The notes beneath the pieces are model-generated. The model was given only the letters and a program-made list of their open reading frames with translations, did no database searches and was not told the DNA's origin. Positions 24,702 to 35,388 of a DNA stretch of 64,000 nucleotides are shown here, piece by piece. Location: NCBI RefSeq assembly GCF_001907975.1, contig NZ_CP017834.1:124001-188000 (forward strand). Direction: 5' to 3'. The stretch's first letter is position 1. Every line of letters starts with the position of its first letter. The position numbers were made by a program, and so were the translations under genes. The DNA comes from Silvanigrella aquatica. Its GTDB lineage: Bacteria > Bdellovibrionota_B > Oligoflexia > Silvanigrellales > Silvanigrellaceae.

Positions 24702-27700
24702 TTATTCCTTAATTTTTATGTTAAAGGCTATGATAATATTATCTAACCAAAATATATCTGATGTAATATTGTTGGGGTCGTAAATATACTTAAATCCTTT
24801 AATAGAGTAAATTTCGGGAAAAATTAGATTACTTTTTTCATAATCATTAAATAAATTTTTTATTTTTGCAATTTTAATATAATTATTTTTTAGTGTTTTT
24901 TGAGTATTTAAAATCTCATCAGATTTCGTAATAACCCATAAATCATTGTTTTCACGAAATAATCCTAAATTGTTTATATCTGTTAGAATAATATCTTGAA
25001 CTTCTAAATCGTCGTTATAAAATGGTTGTAACTCAGTATTTTTTTCATAAATATTTATAATGTCATAATTTTCGTTTTGATTTAAAAAATCTATTTTATT
25101 TATTATGTAAGTATCTGAACCTATTCCTCCAATAAGTTCATCAACTCCTTCGCCGCCAGCTAAAATATCGTTCCCGGCTCCGCCATATATTTTGTCATTT
25201 CCTTTATTCCCATATATAAAATTATCTTCTATTGAACCAATAAATAAATCATTGTATTGAGATCCAAATAAATGAGTAATGTTTTGAGTTTCTGGAAGAT
25301 TATTTTTTGATAAAATATTATTATTATTTATTAATTTTTCATATATTTTTTTGTAATTATTATTATTTATTATAGCGCTATCTTTTTCAATTTGTAATTC
25401 ATTTTGCTTGATAAAAATAAAATTATTATCAAGAATTTTATTTGATTCAATATTTAAATTTTTTAGTGAAATTATATTTGTTCCTTTTCTTCCTATAATT
25501 TGATTTATAAAAATATTATTACTTATATAAAAGTCATTTATTTCAAAGTAGTCATTATTATTTCCACCAATTAAATGGTAAAAATGTTGTCCCTTATTAA
25601 TTGAAAAATAATTTTTAAAATTTTCATCTCCTTTAATATATGATATTGATTGACCATGCTTGAATTGATCATTTATACCAACATAGATTAAATTCGAGTG
25701 CTGACTAAGTGGGACGTCTTTAGCTAATTCATCATCTAATTCGATTGTTTTCATTGAAGAAAATTCTTTAAATAAACTTGTATCACAGTAAAAAGTGTCG
25801 TCATAATATTTATAAGAGTTTATCCAGTAATAATCATTATTTTTATCGGAAATTTTTTCATATTTCTTGATATTAAATGCATTCTGATTTTTATACATAT
25901 AGACATTTAGTTCATTATACAAAGAAGTCATTTTCAGATTTTCTGGATAAATATTATGACTCTGGCATTGATGAGTTTGATCTATTAATAATTCACCTCC
26001 AGAGGTATGACTGCTACAGCCCGATAAGTTGCAGTTACTTATAGTAACTTTTCTTTCAGAAAAAGGATAATGAAAGCTTATTTTTGGAATAATGATTTTT
26101 GTAAAATAAAAATCATTATTAGTGTTTTTATTATACTCATTAACTTGATTTTTTATTTTACTTTCTATTGCTAAGACGGCATTTGCATAAGAGACACCAG
26201 GAATGTGACTATGATCAAATTGCATGCCAAAGGTCATAAGACTAAAAGCACCTAAGATGGAGGTTGTTTTTTCATCGACTCCCAATTCAATTAAATCTTG
26301 ATGCATTCTTACAGTAGAGTAAATACTATGTCCTGAGATTAACATAAAACTGGTAAAGCCTCCTATAACTCCTGCAAGTGGAGAAAATGGTGTTAATATA
26401 ACGGAATAAAGAGTAATATGTGAGTCCGCTAATAGAACAGCTCCAGCAACTTGTAAATCTCGTTTCTTTTTTCCTGCTTCTTTTGAAGATTCTTTAAAGT
26501 TATTTATTGCTTGCCAGACATTTAAACCCGCTGCCATTAAATTAAGAGCAATCTGACCGGATGATAATTTTCTTATAATTTTAGGATATGATTTTAATAA
26601 ATCTCTACTTCTAATATTATCTATAAATAAATCACTATTAGTAAAAGCAATTTCTAAGCTATCGTGTGAAGTGCCTGCATGATCTCCTTCAACCAGCATT
26701 TGTTCAATATTCTGAATTTTACCGGTTAGAAAGAGGAAATTAAATCCAGTACTACTTCCTAAGAGAGCTTTATTTAGAGAATTGCTGTTTTTTTGATTAA
26801 AAATGGAGTTTGGATTTTTAGAATTTGCAATAGTTTCTGGGAATTTATTTAATTCAAATTGTTTTGAATAACTTTGAATATCTTTAGTTTTATTTTCTTG
26901 GCTATTTAGTTTATAATAAATTTCTCTAAATAATTTTAAAATATTGTTTCTTTCGTTAATTTCATCTATAGAATCTTTTTTAGAATTATTTAGAATATTT
27001 TGAGAAATATATTTAAAAATTTCAGAAATTACTAATTTTTTTGATACTGAAATATTTTCATAATTTTCAATATCATTTATAAACTGATCTCTATTAAAAA
27101 AAATAGTAATTTTTTTGTTTTCTGGTGTTATTATGTGAAATTTATTTTTTTTGTTTTTAACAAATTTAAATACGAATAAATGTTTTTTATATTCAAATGT
27201 ATTATTTAAATTTATCTTATTATCAAATATCGTGTGATTGATAATGTTATTTTCAAATGTAATATAATTTAATGCTGCATGAAATGATTTTTCATTTGAT
27301 TCATTCTTTAATACTGATATTTTTTCAATAATTTTTAACTCTATATCTTGACTAAATTCAATAATATCAGAGTAATTAAATAATGCTTCTATTTCATTTG
27401 ATAAATCTTTAAATGAAATTTTTTCATAATTACTCAAATTTTCTAAATAAAATTCACCATGTTTTTCTTGATTTGTAATAAAATTTAAATGTCGGATCAT
27501 ATTTCTGAAAAATAGCATATCTTTTTCATTATTATTTTTTTTAAGATATATTAGATGTTGCTGTATCTGTTCTAAAATTTTGATATTTTTATCCCTAATT
27601 TCATTTTTATTTGGAAAAATACTATTTAAATATTTTAAATAGTAAATATGATATGGCGATAAAGTTAAAAGATTATTTCTTACTTTATTGATTATTTCTT

Positions 27701-29366
27701 CTCTACTAATAAATTCATATTTATTTAATATGAAATAAATATTTTTCCATACATATACGTCCGATTCTTTTTGAAATAGTTTATTCAGCAATTCTATTCG
27801 ACAATAAATTTTATCTAATGATGTGTCATTTTCTGAAATTTTAGTATCATATTTGCCATTAATTATTCTCTTGATATTGTCATTAATAGAAAAAGTATAG
27901 TCATCATATTTATCTTCAAAATAATTTTTTTTATTAATATCGATTTTGTAGTTGTTAAAAAGATCAGAAGAATCATTTAAACCATAGGAGCTTCCAATCA
28001 GCAGCGATAGTTCTTGAATTGTTAAAAAAATTTCTCCTATTGATTTTATTCCATATGAAAATTGAAATTCATTATAATAGTTATTCACAATATTTTTAAT
28101 ATAATCATGATTTTTATCATTAGATTTATTATTATTAATAAATTGGATCCAGTCTTCTAGAGTGTATTTTTCATCTTTCTTTAAATTCATGCTTTCAATT
28201 TCAGATAAAAATTTTGAGATATTATCAGCAGTTTTCAATAATTCTTCTGTTATTCCAATTGAATTATTAAATTTATTATTATTAAAATTAAAGTACAATT
28301 TATTTTTAAAGGTATATTCCATTAAATCTGTATTATTTTTGCTTGTATATGCTAAAATTTTAAAATATATTTGATAAATATAAGTTTCATTTTCTATGTT
28401 ATATGAGTTATATAATTTGCTAAGATTTTTTTCTTGATCAATTATAAATTTTTTTAAGTATTCTATTTTATTAATTAAATCATGATTATTTTCAATATAA
28501 TATTCACGTGATTTTGTTTTTGAAATGTCTTTAATTACATCGGTTATATTTTCTGGTAGTTGAATTAAATAATTGGATATATATATTTCTTTTTGTTTTA
28601 TTCTTCTTCTTTCGTGGCTCATATCAGATAGAAATATTTCAATATTTTTATCTGAAAAATTTATAGATAGTTCACCAAATTTTTTAATAATTCTTAATTT
28701 TAAATTTAAATTATATATAATTGAATTTATTAAATAAAATGGAATTATCCTTTTTTTATTTGATAAATTAACTAAAGATTCTTTTAAGCATAAATCTTGT
28801 ATAAAAATATCTAGAAGAATTTCATTCATTTTTATTTTTAAATCTATATATTCTTTATTAAAATTATCTTGTTTTATTTCTAAAAAATTAAGATAACCAG
28901 GATAAAATGATATTTCATATGCAGAAAATGCTAATTTATTATTTGTAAAATTTTTAGAGAAAAATTCTGCTAAATTTGTGTGTTCTTTTTTTTGAAATGA
29001 TTCTTCAAAAAAGAAAGGAGAATATGAATTAATTAAAGGAATATCTTTATCCCTTAAAATATTAAAAATCACTGAATTATTATATTTATTAATTATATTA
29101 TAACTGTTTACTATTGATTTTTTTAAAGATATTAAATCATCAAAATAAATTTTTTCGCTTAACCAGTTAGAACTTAATTCAAAATTATTTTTTCCATTAT
29201 TTAAATTATTTTTAATTATGACATTATATTTTTCTTCTATATAATTAACTTCTTCATTTTTTGTGCTAATCGCTTCAAATGTATCATAATTATTTTCAGA
29301 ACACCACGTTTGCATTTCATAAATTAAAATTGTAAATGCAGCAATAACTTTTGCAATTTTGATCAT
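24702..29366 (-). CDS. Giant secreted RTX-type protein, possible toxin
   Basis: 1554 residues. N-terminal hydrophobic segment (MIKIAKVIAAFTILIYEMQ) suggests Sec export. Residues about 30-860 are highly charged, Asn/Lys/Ile-rich and helical, with no recognised domain. Residues about 930-1045 are the only strongly hydrophobic part (LNLMAAGLNVW, AVLLADSHITLYSVILTPFSPLAGVIGGFTSFMLIS, ILGAFSLMTFGMQF), resembling the hydrophobic hairpins of pore-forming or translocation domains of large clostridial and MARTX toxins. Residues about 1368-1418 carry RTX calcium-binding nonapeptides (NKGNDKIYGGAGNDILAGGEGVDE). The DNA is even more AT-rich than the neighbours. Pore/toxin role is inference; no RTX secretion genes (HlyB/HlyD) are nearby. 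Confidence 0.65.
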   Translation of the reverse strand: MIKIAKVIAAFTILIYEMQTWCSENNYDTFEAISTKNEEVNYIEEKYNVIIKNNLNNGKNNFELSSNWLSEKIYFDDLISLKKSIVNSYNIINKYNNSVIFNILRDKDIPLINSYSPFFFEESFQKKEHTNLAEFFSKNFTNNKLAFSAYEISFYPGYLNFLEIKQDNFNKEYIDLKIKMNEILLDIFIQDLCLKESLVNLSNKKRIIPFYLINSIIYNLNLKLRIIKKFGELSINFSDKNIEIFLSDMSHERRRIKQKEIYISNYLIQLPENITDVIKDISKTKSREYYIENNHDLINKIEYLKKFIIDQEKNLSKLYNSYNIENETYIYQIYFKILAYTSKNNTDLMEYTFKNKLYFNFNNNKFNNSIGITEELLKTADNISKFLSEIESMNLKKDEKYTLEDWIQFINNNKSNDKNHDYIKNIVNNYYNEFQFSYGIKSIGEIFLTIQELSLLIGSSYGLNDSSDLFNNYKIDINKKNYFEDKYDDYTFSINDNIKRIINGKYDTKISENDTSLDKIYCRIELLNKLFQKESDVYVWKNIYFILNKYEFISREEIINKVRNNLLTLSPYHIYYLKYLNSIFPNKNEIRDKNIKILEQIQQHLIYLKKNNNEKDMLFFRNMIRHLNFITNQEKHGEFYLENLSNYEKISFKDLSNEIEALFNYSDIIEFSQDIELKIIEKISVLKNESNEKSFHAALNYITFENNIINHTIFDNKINLNNTFEYKKHLFVFKFVKNKKNKFHIITPENKKITIFFNRDQFINDIENYENISVSKKLVISEIFKYISQNILNNSKKDSIDEINERNNILKLFREIYYKLNSQENKTKDIQSYSKQFELNKFPETIANSKNPNSIFNQKNSNSLNKALLGSSTGFNFLFLTGKIQNIEQMLVEGDHAGTSHDSLEIAFTNSDLFIDNIRSRDLLKSYPKIIRKLSSGQIALNLMAAGLNVWQAINNFKESSKEAGKKKRDLQVAGAVLLADSHITLYSVILTPFSPLAGVIGGFTSFMLISGHSIYSTVRMHQDLIELGVDEKTTSILGAFSLMTFGMQFDHSHIPGVSYANAVLAIESKIKNQVNEYNKNTNNDFYFTKIIIPKISFHYPFSERKVTISNCNLSGCSSHTSGGELLIDQTHQCQSHNIYPENLKMTSLYNELNVYMYKNQNAFNIKKYEKISDKNNDYYWINSYKYYDDTFYCDTSLFKEFSSMKTIELDDELAKDVPLSQHSNLIYVGINDQFKHGQSISYIKGDENFKNYFSINKGQHFYHLIGGNNNDYFEINDFYISNNIFINQIIGRKGTNIISLKNLNIESNKILDNNFIFIKQNELQIEKDSAIINNNNYKKIYEKLINNNNILSKNNLPETQNITHLFGSQYNDLFIGSIEDNFIYGNKGNDKIYGGAGNDILAGGEGVDELIGGIGSDTYIINKIDFLNQNENYDIINIYEKNTELQPFYNDDLEVQDIILTDINNLGLFRENNDLWVITKSDEILNTQKTLKNNYIKIAKIKNLFNDYEKSNLIFPEIYSIKGFKYIYDPNNITSDIFWLDNIIIAFNIKIKE

Positions 29367-29522
29367 TGGTTATTCCAATTCCAAGATTATTTATTTTTAT
29401 TTTTTAAAACAAAGTAATTTTAAGTTAAAAGCATATTGATGCACAAATTTACGTTACATTAACTCAACTTAGAGAAAATTTAAAGTCTTTTTATAAAAAA
29501 TATTTCAATTTAGATTTGGTTA

Positions 29523-32387
29523 TTAAATATTGTAAACCTCAAAGCTCTCTTCTTCTTGAATTCCCAAATCAGAATTATCTGTTGGTGCTTTTAGTAGTTG
29601 GAGTAAATCATCACGTGAGAGGTGTTTAAAGACTTCTTCGTCTTCCTCAACAAATCTTTCAAAGATCATTTTTTTACGGCTTATAATTTCATCAATACGC
29701 TCTTCTAGCGTTCCTTTGGTTACTAGCTTGTAGACTTGCACGTTGCGCACTTGCCCTATTCTGTGAATACGATCTGTTGCTTGATTTTCTTTTGCCGCAT
29801 TCCACCATCTGTCAAAATGGATGACCACGCTTCCTGCTGTAAGGTCGATTCCTGTACCTCCTGCGAGCAGTGAGCCTATAAACACTTTCACGTTATCATC
29901 TTCTTGGAATTCACGGACGATTTGGCCTCTGTGCACAGACTGTCCCGTTAAGGTGACATGTTTAATGTTTTTCGCATTTAATCTTTCAGATAATTTTGCA
30001 ACCATTTTAGCGTATTGTGAAAAAACAACGACTTTTTGATTACTTTCTAAAGCTTCGCTTAATAATTCATCAAATACTTGAAGCTTGCCACTTCCCACAT
30101 GAATGTATTGTGGATCAATAATTCCAGGATCGTTACAAATTTGTTTTAATAAACTTATTAAACTAAAAATATGGATATAAGGTATTGGGCTTTTATCGTT
30201 TTGCAGATCGTCAATAAGTTTTTTACCTTTAAGATTTATAGCCTCATTGTACAGTTGTTTTTGTAAAGTGTTTAAATGACAATATCTAATATCTTCAACT
30301 TTATCAGGTAAATCAGTTAAAACTTCGAGTTTATTTCGGCGCATTTTGAAAGGATGAATGAGGCGGTGTAATTCTATGTCTGCAATAGGATCAGATTTTT
30401 GCTCATTTATCATATATTTCTTTTTAAATTCGGTATCTGAGCCTAAATAACTAGGAGCAATATAATCAAAAAGATTTTTAAGTTCCATTAAGTCGTTTTC
30501 AAGTGGTGTTCCTGTTAAGCATAAACGCATATTGCTATTTATTTTGCAGGCTGCTTTGTATGTTCGTGTGCTTTGATTTTTAACAAGATGTGCTTCATCT
30601 AGAATAACTAAATTCCACTTAAATTGCATAATAATTTGAATATCTCTCAATAAAATTCCATAACTTGTTACAAAAGCGTAATTCGTATTTTTATTTTTTT
30701 GAATTTTTGTGAGATGATTTTTTCTTAAGGGACCGTGGTAACAAATGCTTGTGACATTGGGAATGTATTTGTCCATTTTATCTAGCCAATGATCGATTAC
30801 GCTTGTGGGGCAAACCACTAAGGTAATGGAGCCTTCATTATTTTTTGTGATGCTAGAAATAAGTCCCATTGCCTGATGAGTTTTTCCCAAACCCATTTCA
30901 TCAGCTAAAAGACCACCCAATTGATTTGTATATAACCACCATAACCATTTTAAACCATCCTCCTGGTAGGGGCGTAGCTTTAATTTAGTTTCTTTTAAGG
31001 AGGGAAGCTGTAATTTATCACGTGCTATGAGACCCGATCGGATTTTATCAATGACCGAACTTTTGCCTTTTACTTTGCTTTCGCTGCCAAATTGTTCATG
31101 AAATCGGACAAACTCTAAAGTTGAGAGTTTGATTTGACCATCGTCTTGTACTTTATTTTTAAGCCAATCGAGTTCAGAAGTTATTTTAATAAAACCTTTT
31201 TCAGTTTCTAAGTATTGTTTTCCTTCTGCTCTTGCTTTTAAAATTTGAAATAAGGTTCCTGATGTTGCACTAACATTTTTTTCTTCCGAATTTGAATTAA
31301 ATTTAGCATCTATCAAAATAGAGCCATCAAGTGATTTATTTAAAGTAAATTCAGGTATAGTGATTTTTTTATATACTTTTATTTTAGATAAATTATCGCT
31401 AATGACAATATCAGCAGTTTCTTTAAGTCTTGAAAAATCGCTTTCAATTAAATTTGCCGCTGTGTCACCTTCGACTACGCCCACTTTAGGATATTCTTGC
31501 CATCTAGAAATTTGAGTTGTATTCATTTTATCTTGAAAAGGAATGTACCCAATTTTTTTAATAAATAATCCTATTTTACCAATGTGGATTTGGTTTAAAT
31601 CTGAAACAAATAATTTCTTTATGATCTTATTATCTTTAATAAGAGCAATGCTTTTTTGAATTGAAAAACCCGATTTTCCATTACTTTTTACATTAAAATA
31701 TCTTTTTGCTATCACATTATGGCTGATAAGTTTCAATACATTTTTAGAAGCTTTTTCAAAATATTTAGAATTAAATAGGAGTTTACAAGTATCATCAATC
31801 CCAAATCGATAATTGATTTTTTTTGAGCTATCGATTTGGACAACAGCGTTTAACCAAGGTTCTTCTTTATCAATATCTATAGATACAAGTTCTGTAACAG
31901 AGGAAGAAAAAATATTTTCTAAATTGTTACTTTCAAGCATTTGTTTTGCATCGTTAATAATTTCCCATTTTTCTTGAGAACTAAAAATAGTATCTTTTTT
32001 TTCGGGAGCAGATTGATTTTGATGCTTTAAATTTAAAGAATTTAAATGAAGTTCAGAACCTCCTGTTCCCAAATTCATTTTTTGTAAATAGGGTGCTTTT
32101 TCTTGATCAAGATAGATACAAAATGCAGCAATATGTTGACATTGCTCGGCACGCCTCCGATTGGCTTGGCATGTGCATTCCATCCATTGTACAAACCTGC
32201 CATGGGAATGAAGTTTCATACGGACTTCATAATTTTCGCCTATCCCAGCTTTAACTCTACAGCTAAATAATTCGCCGTAAGCTTGAAAATTATGTATTCC
32301 GCCCGATCTATAAATTGAAATCCCATTTTGCCAATTGCTAGAAGGGAATTGTGTAAATACAAAGTCTATAAAAGAATGAGAAGTCAT
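29523..32387 (-). CDS. SNF2-family DNA helicase/translocase with SWIM zinc finger
   Basis: 954 residues. SWIM zinc finger near the N-terminus (Cys71-x-Cys73 ... Cys83-x-His85). SNF2 ATPase: motif I LLADEMGLGKTHQ near 500, DEAH box near 600 (VILDEAHLVKNQ), motif III LTGTPLEN, and the second lobe VVVFSQYAKM, VFIGSLLAGGTGIDLTAG, DRIHRIGQ. Bacterial proteins of this family translocate on DNA or displace proteins (HepA/RapA relatives). The acidic C-terminus ends EEEESFEV-like. It stands alone, 135 bases or more from neighbours on both sides of the strand. Precise role unknown. Confidence 0.88.
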   Translation of the reverse strand: MTSHSFIDFVFTQFPSSNWQNGISIYRSGGIHNFQAYGELFSCRVKAGIGENYEVRMKLHSHGRFVQWMECTCQANRRRAEQCQHIAAFCIYLDQEKAPYLQKMNLGTGGSELHLNSLNLKHQNQSAPEKKDTIFSSQEKWEIINDAKQMLESNNLENIFSSSVTELVSIDIDKEEPWLNAVVQIDSSKKINYRFGIDDTCKLLFNSKYFEKASKNVLKLISHNVIAKRYFNVKSNGKSGFSIQKSIALIKDNKIIKKLFVSDLNQIHIGKIGLFIKKIGYIPFQDKMNTTQISRWQEYPKVGVVEGDTAANLIESDFSRLKETADIVISDNLSKIKVYKKITIPEFTLNKSLDGSILIDAKFNSNSEEKNVSATSGTLFQILKARAEGKQYLETEKGFIKITSELDWLKNKVQDDGQIKLSTLEFVRFHEQFGSESKVKGKSSVIDKIRSGLIARDKLQLPSLKETKLKLRPYQEDGLKWLWWLYTNQLGGLLADEMGLGKTHQAMGLISSITKNNEGSITLVVCPTSVIDHWLDKMDKYIPNVTSICYHGPLRKNHLTKIQKNKNTNYAFVTSYGILLRDIQIIMQFKWNLVILDEAHLVKNQSTRTYKAACKINSNMRLCLTGTPLENDLMELKNLFDYIAPSYLGSDTEFKKKYMINEQKSDPIADIELHRLIHPFKMRRNKLEVLTDLPDKVEDIRYCHLNTLQKQLYNEAINLKGKKLIDDLQNDKSPIPYIHIFSLISLLKQICNDPGIIDPQYIHVGSGKLQVFDELLSEALESNQKVVVFSQYAKMVAKLSERLNAKNIKHVTLTGQSVHRGQIVREFQEDDNVKVFIGSLLAGGTGIDLTAGSVVIHFDRWWNAAKENQATDRIHRIGQVRNVQVYKLVTKGTLEERIDEIISRKKMIFERFVEEDEEVFKHLSRDDLLQLLKAPTDNSDLGIQEEESFEVYNI

Positions 32388-32469
32388 TTTTATTCTGTCT
32401 AATAGTTACTTTAAAATCCACGATGAAACATAGATTAAAAAGTGATAATTTAAAAAAATAAGGAAGTCG

Positions 32470-34017
32470 TTAATTGCTTCTACTTGCAACCCTACTGTCA
32501 CTACGTTCAAATTTGAGATAATCGGCCAATGTCGTTTGAGCAACGGAGCTCGCACGAATGACCCAATTTTGCGGACTCGCCACCACAGTCCCTATGGCAA
32601 TGCTGTTAGGACTATTTAAGGGAGCAATACCACTAAACCAGGTATATAGAACATCTCTATTTTCAGGGTCGAGCAGAGTTCCTGTTTTTCCACCAATTTC
32701 ATTAGCGTCTGCACGTGTTCCCGCTTTATGAAATGTTCTCCGGCTTGTTCCTGATGATATTGTTGCGAGCATCAATGTTTCAATTTTTGACGCGGTTTGA
32801 GCAGTTATAACACGGCCAATTTGCATTGGCTTAGCACGATAAACTTCCTTCCCATCAGAATTATATGCTGCTTCAATAAGATAAGGAGCCATCATGATAC
32901 CATGATTGTTGACGGTTGCAGATAAAAGAGCGGCATGAATAGGATTTAAACGAGTTGCACCAAAGCCAGCTCCTGCTTCGGCAACTTCTTGTGGTGTTGC
33001 GGTATCGGGATCGGGCAATAGAAACATGCTTGTTTGCAATTTAACATCGCTTGGAATGGGTTTATTAAATAAAAACTTTTCAGCCATTGATTTTAAGGAA
33101 GAAAGACCTACGTCATAAAGAGCTATGCGTGCAAAAGCGGTATTGCAACTGGAACCAAACGCTTTGGCAAATGTTAATCTTTGAGAATCTCGTGCGGGAT
33201 CGGCGAGCCAATTGCCATTTCTTAAAGAACCACAGCCTCCCCGAAAAGCGATTTCATCGTAGGGGTTTAAATTTCTTTTTTCAATGGCAGCAGCTGCGGT
33301 AATGATTTTCATAAGGCTTGCAGCAGGAGCGCGGGAACTTACGGAAACAATGGCGTTACGATTGCCTCCATTTTGGGATAAAGCAAGTATTTTACCTGAT
33401 TTAGGGTCGAGAATTGCTGTTGATCCATTGAGAATGCGAGATTGGCTTAAATATTTTTCTGAAGCATCCTGTAATTGGGGGTCAATGGTCAATTCGAGTT
33501 TATAGTTTTTATAATAGGAATAAACTTTGCCATTTTTAATAAACATTTTTGTTGCAACTTCAGGCCAATCTATTTGCCCAAAAGGCGTGTTAAATGCAGC
33601 GCCATTGTTGTTCAGGGATTCTCTGGGGTCAGTAAATGCTTTTACTTTGACAGCATTTTGTGAGTATTTTGAACGAATTAAAGAGCTGCCTGAGTAAGAT
33701 GAAAAGAGAATAGGTTGAGCTGTTACGAATATGGTTTTACCCTCACCTTTAGCAAAATTTTCAACTGCTACTCTTTTATGTTTTGAACGTGATTTTGATT
33801 TGGAATAGTAAATTTTTTTAGGCTTTAAATGAACTTTTAACTTCTGATTTTTTTTAGATTTTTTAGCGCTCGCAATCTTATTTTGATTAGAATATAAAAT
33901 TGTTACGTTTTCTGCAAATGCTACTTGAAAATTTGAAAAACATATTCCAATTCCAACAAAGGGAATGAGGATGTTTCGAAAGGCTTTTTTTACAGGTATG
34001 TTATTTAAAAAATCCAT
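32470..34017 (-). CDS. Penicillin-binding protein (transpeptidase domain)
   Basis: 515 residues. N-terminal membrane segment or signal (about 14-35), a lysine/serine-rich basic linker (residues 48-95) and a C-terminal penicillin-binding transpeptidase. Catalytic motifs in order: Ser234-x-x-Lys (SLMK), Ser-x-Asn-type (GSSCNTAFA) and Lys-Thr-Gly near 444 (GGKTGT). Crosslinks peptidoglycan in the periplasm and should be a beta-lactam target. The N-terminal dimerisation module usual for PBP2/PBP3 is missing or very short, so it is an atypical, small class-B-like enzyme. The start lies downstream of a small unknown gene on the same strand. Confidence 0.83.
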   Translation of the reverse strand: MDFLNNIPVKKAFRNILIPFVGIGICFSNFQVAFAENVTILYSNQNKIASAKKSKKNQKLKVHLKPKKIYYSKSKSRSKHKRVAVENFAKGEGKTIFVTAQPILFSSYSGSSLIRSKYSQNAVKVKAFTDPRESLNNNGAAFNTPFGQIDWPEVATKMFIKNGKVYSYYKNYKLELTIDPQLQDASEKYLSQSRILNGSTAILDPKSGKILALSQNGGNRNAIVSVSSRAPAASLMKIITAAAAIEKRNLNPYDEIAFRGGCGSLRNGNWLADPARDSQRLTFAKAFGSSCNTAFARIALYDVGLSSLKSMAEKFLFNKPIPSDVKLQTSMFLLPDPDTATPQEVAEAGAGFGATRLNPIHAALLSATVNNHGIMMAPYLIEAAYNSDGKEVYRAKPMQIGRVITAQTASKIETLMLATISSGTSRRTFHKAGTRADANEIGGKTGTLLDPENRDVLYTWFSGIAPLNSPNSIAIGTVVASPQNWVIRASSVAQTTLADYLKFERSDSRVASRSN

Positions 34018-34083
34018 CAGAAATTCCTCAAACTACATTTTATGAATTGTATCACAAACACGGTTCATTTTGGATCGCGTTCC

Positions 34084-34773
34084 TCAAATATTCAAATCTT
34101 TTTTTGTGAGAATCCAGCAATTTAAAGTAAATACGACGAGTTTCTTTTGAAACACGATAGGCATTACCCTCTTTGATTGGAATTCCCATGATTCCCTATT
34201 TTGGGGTATCTCAAAAACATCTTGATAACTTGAAATACCATGACCAACAAGTATTTTCGGCATTTCTGAGAAAATTGAAAGATAAATATGAGCATTTTTA
34301 CCAGAAAGTTCTAAAATTTGGCTCAAAACTCTTTTGCGCATCTCTGCCATTTCTGAAGTTGATAAAGGTAAAGAGACCTTTTTAAAAACTCCAATTATGG
34401 TTTTTCCTTGTGGAATAAGCTGCTTATCAATTTCATCTTTATCTACTTCTGAAAATTGAAGATTTTCAAAGGGAATGGGCACTTCAATAACTTCAATACG
34501 AGGTAACAAATGCGAGGGGATCATCCATGATAAGTAAACAAAAGGAATGGAGCTATAAAGGCCTTTACTGGCTTCGCCTTCAGATGGAAAAACGGGATAG
34601 ATCATGGGAAATTTTTTAATTTGATCATGATTGTCACCGCAATAACACATTTTTTTCCTTGATATAAGGAGGTTATCACGAAAAAGATAAGCCAGTCTTT
34701 CAAACGGCATAAGTTGCGTATGAGGGAGGCGGCTCAGAATATGGTTTGCTGCAATATGTGCCACATTTGTCAT
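34084..34773 (-). CDS. Unknown 229-residue protein
   Basis: Not recognised. Soluble, begins with a possible helix (MTNVAHIAANHILSRLPHTQ), carries a CYCGDN segment with two close cysteines that could bind metal, and has alternating hydrophobic strands (RIEVIEVPIPFENLQFSEVD, KTIIGVFKKVSLPLS). AGGA lies seven bases before the ATG. It precedes the penicillin-binding protein gene by 66 bases on the same strand, so the two may be co-transcribed. Divergent from the bactofilin gene. Confidence 0.55.
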   Translation of the reverse strand: MTNVAHIAANHILSRLPHTQLMPFERLAYLFRDNLLISRKKMCYCGDNHDQIKKFPMIYPVFPSEGEASKGLYSSIPFVYLSWMIPSHLLPRIEVIEVPIPFENLQFSEVDKDEIDKQLIPQGKTIIGVFKKVSLPLSTSEMAEMRKRVLSQILELSGKNAHIYLSIFSEMPKILVGHGISSYQDVFEIPQNRESWEFQSKRVMPIVFQKKLVVFTLNCWILTKKDLNI

Positions 34774-34889
34774 TCTGTTGTCCTAATACATTTTGTAACT
34801 AACATTTTTTAATGCAAATTTATACTTTTATATTACGAGCTTTTACAGCATTTTTCAAAATGAACCATATGAAATTTTGAGGTGAAGAG

Positions 34890-35327
34890 GTGTTTTCAAA
34901 AATGAAAGATACGAAGGTCTTGTCGTCAACCCAAAGTGTTGATAACGTTTCAAAAAAATATAAAGGAGTGCCCTTTTCACTCTTGGGAAGCCAAACATTT
35001 TTTCAAGGCAAAGTCATCCTCAAGGGAGAAGCTCGTCTCGCGGGGCATATTGAAGGTACAATTATTTCAGAAGATGTTCTCATTATTGAAGAATCTGCTT
35101 TAATTAAAGGGGAAATCCACGGCATCGTGGTTGAAGTCAGTGGGGTATTTGAAGGAAATTTGCATGCTGCTGAATTGCTGCGTCTGACGCCTACGGCGCG
35201 CGTTGAAGGCGATATTGCTGCTTACAAATTAGTAGTCGAAGAGGGGGCCAAGCTCTTAGGAAAATTATCATCTTTAGATCCTCCTAGGCATTTAAAAGAT
35301 GATATTACTTTAACAGTTGTGTCTTAG
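34890..35327 (+). CDS. Bactofilin
   Basis: 145 residues from a GTG with GAGGTG five bases upstream; an ATG at 34902 is possible. The bactofilin domain (about 30-130) is a right-handed beta-helix made of repeated short strands: FQGKVILKGEARLAGHIEGTII, VLIIEESALIKGEIHG, VEVSGVFEGNLHAAELLRLTPTARVEGDIAA, LVVEEGAKLLGKL. Bactofilins polymerise without nucleotide into membrane-bound filaments that position wall synthesis or polar machinery. The divergent penicillin-binding protein nearby fits a cell-shape role, though that link is inferred. Confidence 0.92.
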   Translation: MFSKMKDTKVLSSTQSVDNVSKKYKGVPFSLLGSQTFFQGKVILKGEARLAGHIEGTIISEDVLIIEESALIKGEIHGIVVEVSGVFEGNLHAAELLRLTPTARVEGDIAAYKLVVEEGAKLLGKLSSLDPPRHLKDDITLTVVS

Positions 35328-35388
35328 ACTCATCATATTCTTCTTTGAATCAGATCATTGTGGGGTTCTCTGTTAAGGGAGATTGAAT

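Noticed and set aside
28162-28374. 70-codon open frame on plus inside the RTX gene
   Set aside because: AT-rich shadow of the minus-strand gene, no ribosome site and no protein-like composition.
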